NCBI GenBank assembly: GCA_947044405.1
Contig: CAMRHE010000356.1
Location: 124,001-188,000 of the forward strand
DNA length: 64,000 bases
From: Leptodactylus fallax
Taxonomy: Eukaryota > Chordata > Amphibia > Anura > Leptodactylidae
Direction of reading: 5' to 3'
The notes beneath the pieces were generated by a model. It was not told where the DNA came from, ran no database searches, and worked only from the letters and a program-made list of their open reading frames with translations. This document shows, one piece after another, positions 12,943 to 25,369 of the stretch (positions are counted from its first letter, which is position 1; each line of letters begins with the position of its first letter). A program made the position numbers and the translations under genes.

Positions 12943-13346
12943 TTGTATCAAATTGTCAGGACTCAGTCTCTGGAAGGTGAAATGTACAGTTGGCTGTTTT
13001 TGGTCTCTGCTCAGATGCCATTGGGTGGTTTAAGACCATAGACCCAAAGGGTAGTACAGATATTTTGTGAGCTTTCTTATTGCTTTTGGTTTGAGTATGT
13101 ATTTCGCTAGCTTCTGTGTGGTGCAGAGTTGCTTATTATAGTCTTATATCTCATTTGCATTCACACAGGCGTACATGGTCAATTACAGTATAATTTGATA
13201 GTATTACATCTTTACTGAGCAGGGACATTGTGTATAGCTGTCTATGGGTGTGTCTCTTTTTGTCGTTTCCTCTAATTTATGGTTATTATGCTATGCTATT
13301 GATGATGCAGGACTAGGTTTGTACAACAGAGTTTTCAGGCTCAAAT
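12943..13346. other. Non-repetitive-looking gap between two insertions
   Basis: About 400 bases of AT-rich sequence between the hAT-like target duplication and the L1 target duplication. I see no coding frame, RNA gene or repeat here; it is probably original intron sequence. Confidence 0.5.
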
Positions 13347-13362
13347 AAGAAATTTTCTTTCA
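13347..13362. repeat. Target-site duplication of the L1 insertion (left copy)
   Basis: AAGAAATTTTCTTTCA here is identical to 18743-18758 on the other side of the L1 element. A 16-bp exact duplication is typical of target-primed reverse transcription and fixes both ends of the insertion. Confidence 0.95.
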
Positions 13363-13548
13363 TTTCAAACAGTTTTATTAAGATTTTTCAGAATAGTCAA
13401 ATAACAACATATAATGAATATAGCAATATCTATAGATTTCTAAGAGTTAGAAAGTTTCAGGATTAGAGAGCGAGGTTCAGGCATATATCAAACAACAAAA
13501 GAAGACAGTAATACTATGTATGATCTTCCACTTGTGACACAACCGAGT

Positions 13549-16500
13549 TCAAGGCAGGTGTTTATGGGCATTTAGTGTCCATGGGAGCCAGTTTTTATGG
13601 AATTGAGTATCTCCAAAAACTCCATGGGATAGGATCTTCTCATATTGGTAAGTCAGTTCCACCATTTTCACTAGGTCTCCCCTGGACGGGATAGTAGCTA
13701 ATTTCCAATTGCGTAGAATAGCCAGTGATGCAGATAATAAGACATGGCCGATCATCACTCTGTGATGTGCTGGAAAAGACTCGATCTGCAAGAATAGTAG
13801 CGCCAAAGCTGGTGAGGGGGGTTATGAGGAATCCCACCAGAGAGGAAATCAATCGAAAGACGTCTTGCCAGTACGGTACCACTCGCGGACAAGTCCACAG
13901 TAGGTGGAATAGGGATCCTCCCTCTCCACATCCCCTCCAACAGGAGTGCAAGGTCTGCGGGAACATTCGGTGGAGTCGCTCTGGAGTATAGTACCAGTGA
14001 AGGAGAATTTTGACAGTGGTTTCGTAGTGGGTTGTGCACCAAAAGGTCTTCTTTGTGAAGGCCATGGCTTTCTGCCATTGTATGACAGTATATTGTTGAT
14101 GAAGTTCCGTCTCCCAACTGAGTAGAGGAGTAGATTTAACCAGACGATCTTTGGAGCCTATAGTATTATAGATGGAGCTGAGGATTTTGGTGGCCGGATT
14201 GGGAATTTTGAGAATGTCCAACAGGGATTTATTGTACGTAACTTGTTTGTTGTGGTTAGAGGAGAGAAAATGTTTGATTCTTAGGTACGTAAAGAGACCA
14301 TTAGAAGGTAGGGAGAAAGTGGATTGTAGAGACTGGAATGAGGTCAACGAGTCTCCACTCCACACCTGTGACACCGAGGTAATCCCTGCTGCTTTCCAGA
14401 CGGATAGGTTGAGATCCAGGATAGCTAATTCTAGAAATTCAATCGGAGCCCGCGTGATGTTTAGCGTTTGCTTCTTGCCTGTAGAGTGGTGGATATGTCG
14501 CCAACTATTTATAAGATGTTGTAAAATTGAGGACCTGAGCGGAGGTATCACATCAGTCCAGAGGGAATAGAAGAGCCAGGATTTGAGGTTGTGATGTGGT
14601 ATCATATGGGACTCAATACAAATCCAGGATTTGTGGGCATTGTTGTGCCACCAGTCCTTAAGTGTGGATAGGTGAGAGGCCATATAGTAGTCATAAATAT
14701 TCGGTACTCCCAGACCTCCCACACCCCGTTTTCTGTGTAGAACAGAAGATGGGAGTCTTGGCTTCTTGGAGTTCCAGATAAATTTGTTGAGCAGGGCGTT
14801 GATTTTTTGGAGGAATGTGGGAGGGGGTGCTACAGGGATGGTTCGGAATATGTATAGTATTTTTGGAAGCAGCGTCATTTGAAAGGCAGAGATCCTACCT
14901 AGCCATGACAAGGAAAGTTTCGAATAATTGTGGAATTCTTTCTCTAGCCCCGTCAGTCGAGGCATGTAATTGGCTTTGGACACTTGTGCAATAGAAGAAG
15001 TGATCTTTATTCCCAAATAGTCCAGCTCTGTCGATCTCCAATCATAGGGAAACCTCTCCTTGAGATGTTGTAGAAGCGGTATAGGAACGTTCAAGGGGAG
15101 AATTTGTGTTTTCGTTTCATTGATTTTATAAAAAGAAAGAGCCCCGTATTTTCTGAGGTTTTCGATAGCAGCTGGCAGAGAGGTTTCTGGGTGAGTTAGG
15201 GATAATATGATGTCGTCCGCGTAGAGGGAGATGAGATGGGAGGAGCCCTGTAATTTCACTCCCTGAACTCTGTCATTTTGACACAGGGATTGTGCTAATG
15301 GTTCAATGGTAAGTATGAAGATCAATGGAGAGAGAGGGCATCCTTGCCTTGTTCCATTCCTGATGTTGAAGCTATCCGACAATGTACTATTGGTGAACAC
15401 TCTAGCTGATGGAGAGGAATACAGGTTTAAGATGGCAGTGAGAATCGGGCCAGAGAATCGCAACTTCTGCAGGACGGAAAAGGCGAATGACCAATTAATC
15501 CGGTCAAACGCCTTCTCAGCATCCAAGGCGACCATGAGGGATGGAATCTTCTTTCGTTCCAGTAAGTCCACCAGATGGAGGACACGTCTAGTGTTGTCTG
15601 GAGCTTGGCGGCCTTTTACGAATCCCACTTGATCTGTACCAACTAAGTCTGGGAGAATGGGAGCTAGTCGCGCTGCCAAGAGCTTCGCATAGAGCTTGAT
15701 GTCAGAATTTAGTAGCGAAATTGGTCTGAAATTTTGTGGGACATCCGCTGTTTTGCCGGGTTTAGGAAGGGTGACTATCAACGCAGCCAGGGATTCACGT
15801 GGAAGCGGTGTACCCGACATAGCGTGGTTGAAGAAGTTCAGAAGAGGTGGAGCAAGAGTTTGTTGAAAGTAGATTAAATATTCGTTAGAGAAACCATCTG
15901 GCCCCGGAGATTTTCCCTTAGGTAAGGACTTTATGCTTTTTAACAGTTCCGGAAGCGTGATAGGGGAGTTTAGGGCCGAGAGTTGCTCATCCGACAGGCC
16001 CGGTAACGTGAGGCTGCTTTAGAAGCCGGACACCAGGTTATGGTGGTCCAAAGGAAGAGGGGTGTGCTCCTGTAGATTGTAAAGTCGTGCATAGTAATCT
16101 TTAAAGGAATTTGCAATGTCTCTCGGGTCCGTTAAGTGCACTCCGGTTAGAGGATGTCTAATATATGGGATCCTTGATTTAGCCGCTTTAGCTCGTAGTT
16201 GTCTGGCTAATAATCTGCCGGCTTTGTTGCTTTGGGAGTAAAAACGAGCGTTAGATTTCTTCAGAGCTTTTTTGTAGTCCTGTAGAAGGAGGAGACGTAG
16301 TCTTTGTCTAACTTGACTGAGCTGTTCCGAAGTGGTCGGGTTAGGGTTGAGTTTGTTCGCGGAGTCCAAAGTACGGAGGGTAGACATTGCCTCCTGGATT
16401 GCTTTTTGTCTTTCTTTTTTTGTTTCTGTGCGCGATTTTTATAAGAGTGCCACGGATATATGCTTTGTGGGCGTTCCAGAGAGTGTAAGGGTCATCCGTA

Positions 16501-17318
16501 GATGTGGCGTTGGTCTGGAAATAATCCTGCAGGTCCTTTTCTATTATCGGACGATAGTGAGGATGGCTCATGAGGTATGTATTGTTTCTCCAAAGTCTGG
16601 TAGCGGAGGGTGGAGTCTTTTCTTCTATGGTGAGAGTGATGGCTGCGTGGTCCGACCATGTGATTGATTCAATTGTGGAGTCTTTGGAACTCATAAGGGT
16701 ATGAAGGTCCACCATGAACATGTCGATGCGAGAATACGAGCCATGGACTGCTGAGAAGTATGTATAGTCCCTCTCGCCCGCGTGGTGTGCACGCCATATG
16801 TCATGAAGGTTCTCCGTGTTCGGGAATTGGTGCAGGCAGGAGGCCCTATCCCTGTTTGTGTTGGTCGAATCCAGAGAAGGGTCCATTATGTTGTTAAAGT
16901 CTCCACAAATTATTAATGCTCCTTGTTGAATGTCCTATATTTGTCTTCGGACTCTATGCAGAAATGCCAGGGTCTTTCGGTGTGGAGCGTAGAGGTTGAC
17001 TATAGTGTAGGGGATATTGTTTAGAAGGCAGACAACAATGAGGAATCTGCCTTGGGGGTCCGCTCTTTGAGTCGTCAAGGAAAATGCCACTGAGTTTTTG
17101 AAGGCGATAAGGACTCCACGGTTCTTTGAGCTGTGGTGCGCATGGCAGATTACCGGGAAAGAGGGGTGTTTCAGCCTGAAAGCGTCTTTCTGTAGAAGGT
17201 GGGTTTCTTGCGCGCACAAGACATCTGCGGAGAGTGAGAGAGCCTCCTTCCACAAGTACGAACGCTTCTGAGGGCTATTCAAGCCTCGGACGTTAAGAGA
17301 GACCAGTTTGATCACCAT
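13549..17318 (-). pseudogene. L1 ORF2: AP endonuclease and reverse transcriptase, four lesions
   Basis: ORF2 nicks target DNA and copies the element RNA there. It starts at 17318 with an APE-type endonuclease: LNVRGLN, the catalytic AQETHL, VNLYAPH, GDFNN, SRIDMF and the terminal WSDHAAI. The reverse transcriptase follows with NFRPISLLNSDIKLYAKLLA, QVGFVKGRQAPDN, DAEKAFDRINW, NGTRQGCPLSPLIF and the active-site YADD at 15212-15223. Lesions are a TAG at 16935-16937 inside the endonuclease, a one-base frame change in an A-rich run near 16400, a TAA at 16019-16021 before the RT, and a frame change near 13800 that moves the C-terminus (HHRVMIGHVLLSASLAILRN) to another frame. The longest open piece is 726 codons (13640-15820), whose last ~50 residues are out of frame. 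Confidence 0.93.
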
Positions 17319-17551
17319 AGTATCACTTTAGAGTAAAAACGTCGAGAATATGTTGAATCCTCAAGAAAGGAATATGCAGTATAATAGGTAAGAAGAACAC
17401 TTAATCAAAAACAAGTGAACAGACGGTTCAAGGACAAATACAGATTGCCTGTATGTTTGGGGGTATCTTGTTAGAGGCTAGCCGGTTAAGCCACTATTAC
17501 GAGAGGGGGGGTTATGCACCAAAATAAGAGAGGTTTAGCCAACTTGGAATA

Positions 17552-18316
17552 TCATTTGCGGCTTGTGGGAGATCTGCGCCCTGCAGTTGGGGGATGAGAG
17601 GAGTTTGCATCTTGAGGAAGAGATATTGGAATCCTCCAGGTCGACAACAACGCTTTGCCCTGATTCAAATTATGAATGGTGAAGGTGGTCCCGTCTTTGC
17701 TGATGATCAATTTTACCGGAAACCCCCATCTATATTGGATCTTGTTTTTGCGGAGCGTTGCAGTAACCGGGAGTAATTCTCTGCGGAGGCGGAGGGTCGT
17801 AGCTGAGAGGTCTGTGTAAAGCTGCACATCTTGGAATTTGGGAGGCCACGACTTCTGCTTACGAGCAGCGTCTAGTAACTTTTCTTTGACATGGAAAAGG
17901 TGAAATCTTGCCAGAACGTCTCTTGGGATCTCGTCTCCCAGATGTCTGGGGCGAGGAAGTCTGTGTGCTCTGTCCATAATGATATCTATGGTTGGAGAGT
18001 CGGGCAATAGAAATTTGACATATTCCTGTAGGTATGAAAGCAGATCAGCCGTTTGGACTTGTTCTGAGATGCCTCTGAATTTGATGTTGTTCCTACGGGA
18101 ACGGTCTTCCATATCGGCCATTTTTGCTTTGAGGTTCTCAACCTCTTCCTCCAGGTCATTATGTGCATCCACGATCTTGTTGTGCGACGTAGCCAATTCG
18201 CCCATTTTAGTTTCAATGTGTGTTACGCGGCCATCTAATGCACTGACCGAGGACTGCAGCGGCTGGAGCAGTTGTGAAAAATCCGCTTGAAGGGAGCTGC
18301 GGAGGGCTAAGAGCAT
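17552..18316 (-). CDS. L1 ORF1 protein (coiled coil, RNA-binding)
   Basis: ORF1 proteins form trimers that coat element RNA and act as nucleic-acid chaperones. This 254-residue frame is intact. Residues about 1-80 show heptad-like spacing ending in LEEEVENLKAKMADMEDRSR, followed by RRNNIKFRGI at the start of the RRM-like domain and a C-terminal half containing MDRAHRLPRPR and PRDVLARFHLFHVKEKLLDA, the usual L1 order. The frame stays open upstream of the ATG to a TAA near 18475 with no earlier ATG, so 18316 is chosen as the start. A lost upstream start is possible. Confidence 0.88.
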   Translation of the reverse strand: MLLALRSSLQADFSQLLQPLQSSVSALDGRVTHIETKMGELATSHNKIVDAHNDLEEEVENLKAKMADMEDRSRRNNIKFRGISEQVQTADLLSYLQEYVKFLLPDSPTIDIIMDRAHRLPRPRHLGDEIPRDVLARFHLFHVKEKLLDAARKQKSWPPKFQDVQLYTDLSATTLRLRRELLPVTATLRKNKIQYRWGFPVKLIISKDGTTFTIHNLNQGKALLSTWRIPISLPQDANSSHPPTAGRRSPTSRK

Positions 18317-18742
18317 ATCTCTCAGAGTATGTTCGGAGGCGGGGCCGCTAGTGGTTGGGAAGCCGTCAAGGCCATTGAATGGGATGGGCGAAGGGGCCTC
18401 AGACGAAGGTTGTTCCTTGGAGAGGTCTAGGTCTCCAGAGAGCGATGGATGCGAGCAAGTCAGCGGAGACCCGCTTTAGGTGAGTTTTCCCGTTGGGAGT
18501 GCGGGTAAGATGGCGGGAGAGGAGGAGAGGTGAAGATAGGCCCCAACTCCAGATTCCCTTTAAGGCGGCCACAGACGCAGACCAAACACCCAGAAGTAAC
18601 TGACTGGGGCACGGGGAAGAGCCCCTGGGTGATTAGAGGTCCGATAGGTGTGTGATTCCTGTGATATAAGTTAGATCACAACAGGATCCAGCAGGAGCTA
18701 TGAGGTATACGTCTTATCGTTACTCCGGCTAGCCACGCCCCC

Positions 18743-18758
18743 AAGAAATTTTCTTTCA
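18743..18758. repeat. Target-site duplication of the L1 insertion (right copy)
   Basis: Exact 16-base match to 13347-13362. It directly follows the 5' end of the minus-strand L1 (…CACGCCCCC). Confidence 0.95.
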
Positions 18759-18909
18759 ATGACAGAAAACAAAGATTGGAAATTGTGGTGAATGCATAGT
18801 ATTGTAGAGAGTTGTACAGTATATCTTTTCTTTATGCAGTGGTTAAGCACTTGAAACCCTGGAGTCCTATTTTAGGCTATAGCTCCACTGGTCAGCAAGA
18901 AAACAGCTG

Positions 18910-19146
18910 AAGGCTGAGGCCCCACATTGTGGAAACGCAGTATTTTTTGTTGCAGATTTTGCTGCATGTTTTTTTTTTTTTTTTTTAACCAAAGTCAGGA
19001 GTGGCCTAAAAAAGGAATGGAAAATATAAAGGAAAAACTTATACTTCTACCTTCTTCTCAATCCACTCCTGGTTTTGGCTCAAAAAAAACACAGCAAAAT
19101 CTGCAACAAAAAATGCTGCGTTTCTGCAACTTGGGGGCCTCAGCCA
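18910..19146. mobile_element. Palindromic MITE, family GGCTGAGGCCCCAC, copy A
   Basis: The left end reads AAGGCTGAGGCCCCACATTG and the right end ends GGGGGCCTCAGCC. Both arms then contain mirrored phrases (TTGTTGCAGATTTTGCTGC against GCAAAATCTGCAACAAAAAA, and CAGGAGTGG against CCACTCCTGG). The whole ~237 bp is one imperfect palindrome with no coding capacity. Copies B (40572-40792) and C (46169-46392) have the same plan. The transposase superfamily cannot be assigned from the ends alone. Confidence 0.8.
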
Positions 19147-19203
19147 CAGTTTTCTTTGCTGTTTTCAGATGTGATTCCCAGTTGCCTGGTCCCAGATTTC
19201 AAC

Positions 19204-19647
19204 CAGGGCTGTGTAGTTGGTAGGCCAAACCACCAACTTCAGGCCCTCTATTTTTCCACTGCAAAACTCCGACTCTGACTCCTTCGTAAACAGTTGACCG
19301 CAGTAAATCTCTCTAGTGAGAGCCGAAACGTCGCATGGGGCAATAAATCTCCTTTATTGATTTCCACGAATTTTTGAAGTGCTGCCTGTTTTTTGGTCTA
19401 TGGATTAAGCAGGATATAGCCTTTTCCCATTGATGTGCACCCTATATTTTACCAGTGCGGTCATACAACTGTGGCTTATCATTAAAGAGTCAGTGATTGA
19501 ATTTCTATGAAAGTAATTATGAACAAAATATGACTCTAATTAATTATTCAATATTAATAATTGTATAATATCATTAGAAATAATGGATCATTTTATTTTG
19601 AAGTCGGAGTCAGTAACTTTGGTCCTGACTCTGACTCCACAACCCTG
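19204..19647. mobile_element. Short non-autonomous hAT-like element
   Basis: Inverted ends CAGGGCTGTGTAGTTGG (left) and, read inward from the right, CAGGGTTGTGGAGTCAGAG. Flanking 8-mers ATTTCAAC and CTTTCAAA agree at 6 of 8 positions, consistent with an aged hAT target duplication. Internal phrases such as ACTCCGACTCTGACTCC echo the ends. No frame of interest is present. An embedded piece near 19290-19400 (GAGCCGAAACGTCGC…) looks like another dispersed repeat. Confidence 0.7.
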
Positions 19648-19655
19648 CTTTCAAA

Positions 19656-21018
19656 CTTAGCATTGCAAAGGTTGAAAACTGCTGGTGAATATGTAGCAAT
19701 AATTGACCTGCTGTGTGTTCTTACCCCACATAGCAAGACACTTTGTGGAGCAGGATTTCTTCTGCAGTCTGTGGATGGGATTTGTTTAAGGTCCATCCAC
19801 TAAACTACTACTAGTATTTTGCAGCAGCTGTGCCTCCACTGGTTAACCAGCTGCAAGTACGCAACATGTGTCTTTTGCCTTAAAGATGTTTTGTTGTAAT
19901 CCAAGCTTATTACCTATCCACTGAAGAGGTGATATGTGTCTAATCAGTAGGGATCCGAACCCACCAATGAGCCACACCATTCAGAGTCTATGGGACTGCC
20001 AAAGATAGCCGAATACAGTGCTGGGTTATATTGTTATTTCCAAGAATCCTTTAGCAACTGAATGGAGAAGTGCACAGTTCTCATCGGTGGGGGTTTCAGC
20101 AGTCTGTGCCCTGCTGATCAGTCACTAGAAAAAACCTTCTCATATAGTTTGCCTTTTAGAGTGATTTTGCTGCATTTTTCTTTAGCTAGATCTGTTTAGT
20201 AGAAATGTTTCTTGTAATTTTTTTTTCTCTCAGAGTTAAACTTCTATAAATCCTATTTCTGGTTTGTTCAGCACTGTAGATGTTATACACTCAGATACCC
20301 AGAACATCAATTTTGCACTAAATGCAGTATTTCTTTATAAAAAGGGCCTGGTAAACAGGATATGGACATTTTTCTAACAAGGTTTCCTTTTCCTTGTTTG
20401 ATTTACCAGAAGCTCACAGTAGGGCCACCTCCGACAGAACAAGCACATTGCTAGTGGCCTCAACAATTGAAATGAAACTTTGTGACACTTACTAACCCTG
20501 GCGGGCTGCCATTGAGGCTGATGGTGAATATAGAGAATATACAGCAAACAATACAACAAGTTAGGGCTTGTCCAATATGTGTTCTCCTGGGACGTAAAGC
20601 CATGGAGTATTCAGAACTTGATGGTCTGGAACTGTACAGGTAGAATACAGCTTTTAGTGGGTGGTAGCTTCTTGTTTGTGCACTTGTTTCACACCACAGA
20701 AATATTAAAGTGTTGTGGGAATCAAGAATTACTTACAGAATTTTAGCGTATTGTAATGGATTATGCAGTATATAAGCAGTGGTGTGTATACAGACCCTGT
20801 ATTAGGGCTGGGCGATTATAATCAAAATCACCATTAATTGAATATTTCACCTCGATTACAATTAATGAACAATTATTTTAGGACACTCCCGTTTTTACAT
20901 ACCACACCCGCTATTTATAGACCATGCTGGAGTTTGGTTTAGGTTATTCACATATTACTGACCCTGATTGGATAGCATAGAGTTAGGATAGCACAGAGAT
21001 CAGACGTTAGAAGTGAGC
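19656..21018. other. Gene-free intron sequence with old repeat pieces
   Basis: No coding frame or RNA gene is recognised. Near 19900-20110 there is a dispersed repeat with ATTACCTATCCACTGAAGAG-type wording that recurs elsewhere in the window. Near 20803-20900 GGGCTGGGCGATTATAATC resembles one terminus of a known style of vertebrate DNA transposon, but no partner end was found. Confidence 0.45.
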
Positions 21019-21020
21019 TA

Positions 21021-22635
<1,615 letters not shown>

Positions 22636-22637
22636 TA

Positions 22638-23853
22638 TGTTGTTTCCATAACTCCCATTCACTTTTATGGGAGTTAAGGAAACAACGTAGCTCAGAGCTG
22701 CATAGCTCAGAGATGGGACCTGCATTTATCAGACATTTATGACGTCTCCTATGGACATGCCGTAAGTGTCTATCTTGAGAAAATCCCATTAATTTTAGGA
22801 GCTACCCAAAGATATTACCCTTCTGAAAAGACGCATCATTTTCAAGCTTACCCAAATTACCAGGGGCCGCTGGGATGTAAGGCTGTTAGATGAGGTTTTG
22901 AGAGCTTTTGCTGTGGTGTGGACATATGTTACCCGTCCAGTCTGTGCAGGTCGCAAATTATATTGTTAAGAGATGACCAGCAGGGATGGCCAAATCTGTT
23001 GAGGATACAGTGACCTTCCCTGAAAGGAACAAGAACTTGGAGATGACCTGGACTGAGCGTCAGGACTTATTGGTAATGTTTTGGTCATATTGGCTTCCTA
23101 TCTCCTGTGTATTTTTTCTAGCTCTGTTCAGTGTTATAAAACTGCACCTGTTCTCGTCCACTGCTCACAGCAGCCCAAGAAAGATGGCTCAGAGCTTCAA
23201 TTCCCGACTCAGCATGTAAATAGTGATTGCAGGTCCCGAATGGCCAGAAACTGCAGCCAGTAAATTCCAGAGATACATATAATACACACACCCATATAAA
23301 CCCTTTCTATTATTTATATAAAAGCTGTGATTTTTCAATACATGTTTGTTATGGATGCAGTTTGACAAATAGAGGTATATAGAGTGAATCATGACGATGG
23401 AAGACCTGTGACAGTAGCATGACATACACATATAACATATATTGGTTACAACATATATAATTCATGAGGCATGTTATCAGCTAACCGTCTTATCCATTAA
23501 CAATACCTGGCCTAGCTGAAGTGTAGAAGAGGATCGTTGTAAATAGTAAAATAAGGAGAAATGCTTCCTAAGACTAAAATATAGCATGTGAACAAGTGCT
23601 GTTCAGAATTTCAAGAATCCACTTGAAATCAGGTATCGCCTGATTTCTTCACTCTTCCAAGAATCCACTTGGTCACAGAAAAACAAGCATCATCCTTTTT
23701 GTCCACTTCTAGAATTTCATAAAGGGATTTGTTGCCTACAGCTAAATATAGAATAGTTGGTTTATAACTAAAAGCCTCTATTTGCAGGATCATGGTTTTT
23801 ACCTATTTATGTTTGTTTTGCACTTTTTACCTTTGTGAGACTACTAATACATA
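22638..23853. other. Gene-free intron sequence
   Basis: AT-rich sequence without recognisable coding frames. The only notable structure is a very short retroposed-looking insertion at 23613-23671, described separately. Confidence 0.45.
23613..23671. mobile_element. 33-bp insertion flanked by a 13-bp direct repeat
   Basis: AAGAATCCACTTG at 23613-23625 is repeated exactly at 23659-23671. The 33 bases between include AGGTATCGCCTGATTTCTTC, which recurs in a longer dispersed repeat at about 40010-40140. A 13-bp duplication around a fragment of a repeated element suggests a severely truncated retroposition event. Confidence 0.65.
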
Positions 23854-24355
23854 CCCGTGTTTCTTCGAAAATAAGACAGGGTCTTATATTATTTTTGGCT
23901 CCAAAAGATGGGTTAGGGCTTATTTTCAGGGGATGTCTTATTTTTTTTTTCCATGAACCACAATCCACTCACCAGACCTCCTTACACCCAAAACAATTAA
24001 AATCTGCAAGTGTCAATGGTGGATGGACTCTCACACACAGATCTGTGTCACTCCTGTCAAAGGCGTATCACTGTCAGGTCCCTTGCCATTGCGTTCCACT
24101 TCAGCTAAGTGTAGCAGTTGGCTTCGGTGACCGCAGGGCCAGTGTCAGCACCCGGCTTACCTGGGCAAGTGCTGGGGCCCCAAGCTCCTGAAGGGGCCCA
24201 CTGGGCTGCCGGGTGCTGACTGCGTTTTTTTTTTTTTTTTTAATAGGCTGTTACCTACTGGAGTAACCCCAGCAGGTAACGGGCCCTATTTACTTTCCAA
24301 TCCCCTGCTCCGCTGCCAGAGTGGGGATTGGTAAGAAAGGTTGGGATCACCAGAC

Positions 24356-25369
24356 CAGGGCCGTTTTAACCATAGGGTCAATGGTGCAGTTGCACGGGCC
24401 CTATGGTAGCGTGGGCCCCTTTTGGACAGCGTCCTGCATTTGCTGTTCCATTGTCCAGGGCAGTGGGTCTTTGCTGCACCAACTTATCGGCGTCCGGAGG
24501 ACACTGATGAGTTGAAGTCAGTGATGAAATAGGGAGCCATCCGCTCCCTGCTTCACCACCCAGCCACTATCTTTGCTCCAGGTGTCCTGGGAGTAGGAGG
24601 CATGATATAGTGACGTCACTTACATCACACCTGTTACTCCTTAAAGACTCCAGGACCAGAGAGAAGGAGGGAACCGGGAAAGGTGAGTATTAAGGTTTGT
24701 TTTTTTCTTTGCTATATACAGTTGGGGACATGATTTTGTTGGGGCAAACTGAGGGGTGGGAGGACATGATGCTGTTGATGCAACCTGAGGGGTGGGGGGA
24801 CTTGATACTGTGGGGGCAACATGGGGGGGGCAACCTGGGGGGGGGACATGACACTATGGGGGCAACCTGGGGGTGGGGGGACATGATACTGTGGGGGCAA
24901 CCTCAAAGGGACATGAAACTGTGGGGGGTAACCTGAGGGGGAATGACACTGTGGGGGTAACCTGAGGGGGACATGACACTGTGGGGGGTAACCTGATGGG
25001 GGCATGATACTGTGGGACCAACCTGTGGATGGGGGGACATGATACTGTGGGGGCAACTTGAGGGGGACATGACAGTATGGGGGCAACTTGGGGGGGACAC
25101 ATGACACATGAATCTGGGGGGTAATCTGGAGGAGAACATGAAAATGTGGGGGCAACCTGGAAGGGGACATTATGAGGGGCATTATATTGTATGGGGCCAC
25201 TAGGGAGGCATTATACTGTGTGAGAACCACTAAGGGGCATTATACTATGTGAGGGCCATTTTGGGGGCATTATAATTTGTGCAGTCCAAGTATTTCTAAG
25301 TGGTGGTGATAGGGGGGTCCACTTCTGAAACCTTTGCACAGGGCCCACCAATGTGTTAAAACGGCCCTG
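24356..25369. mobile_element. Inner element of the nest (hAT-like, with G-rich minisatellite)
   Basis: The 15-base ends CAGGGCCGTTTTAAC (24356-24370) and GTTAAAACGGCCCTG (25355-25369) are exact inverted repeats. Flanking 8-mers CACCAGAC (24348-24355) and CACCAGGC (25370-25377) match at 7 of 8. The interior is largely a G-rich tandem array at 24720-25280. No transposase is encoded; frames seen on either strand come from the array. Confidence 0.88.
24720..25280. repeat. G-rich minisatellite, ~31-39-bp period
   Basis: At least a dozen degenerate units built on GGGGGACATGATACTGTGGG followed by GGCAACCTGAGG, then a few shorter units built on GGGGCATTATACTGTG. The array fills most of the inner hAT-like element. 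A similar monomer occurs in the hAT-like element at 30105-31127. Repeated G-runs give the strand potential for G-quadruplexes. Confidence 0.85.

Larger units (their letters stand above)
13363..18742 (-). mobile_element. Full-length L1-clade LINE (non-LTR retrotransposon)
   Basis: A 5.4-kb element on the minus strand with the complete order 5' UTR (18317-18742), ORF1 (17552-18316), ORF2 with endonuclease and reverse transcriptase (13549-17318), and a 3' UTR with AATAAA at 13379-13374. Exact 16-bp target duplications flank it, so the 5' end is not truncated. The 3' end lacks a long poly(A) tail; it finishes CTGTTTGAAA followed by the TGAAAG of the target. ORF2 has four inactivating lesions, so this copy is dead. 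It could belong to the L1 or the related Tx1-like group; full-domain phylogeny would decide. Confidence 0.93.

Noticed and set aside
24690..25230. Pro-rich and Gly-rich open frames over the G-rich array
   Set aside because: Same cause: a tandem repeat inside a non-autonomous hAT-like element.
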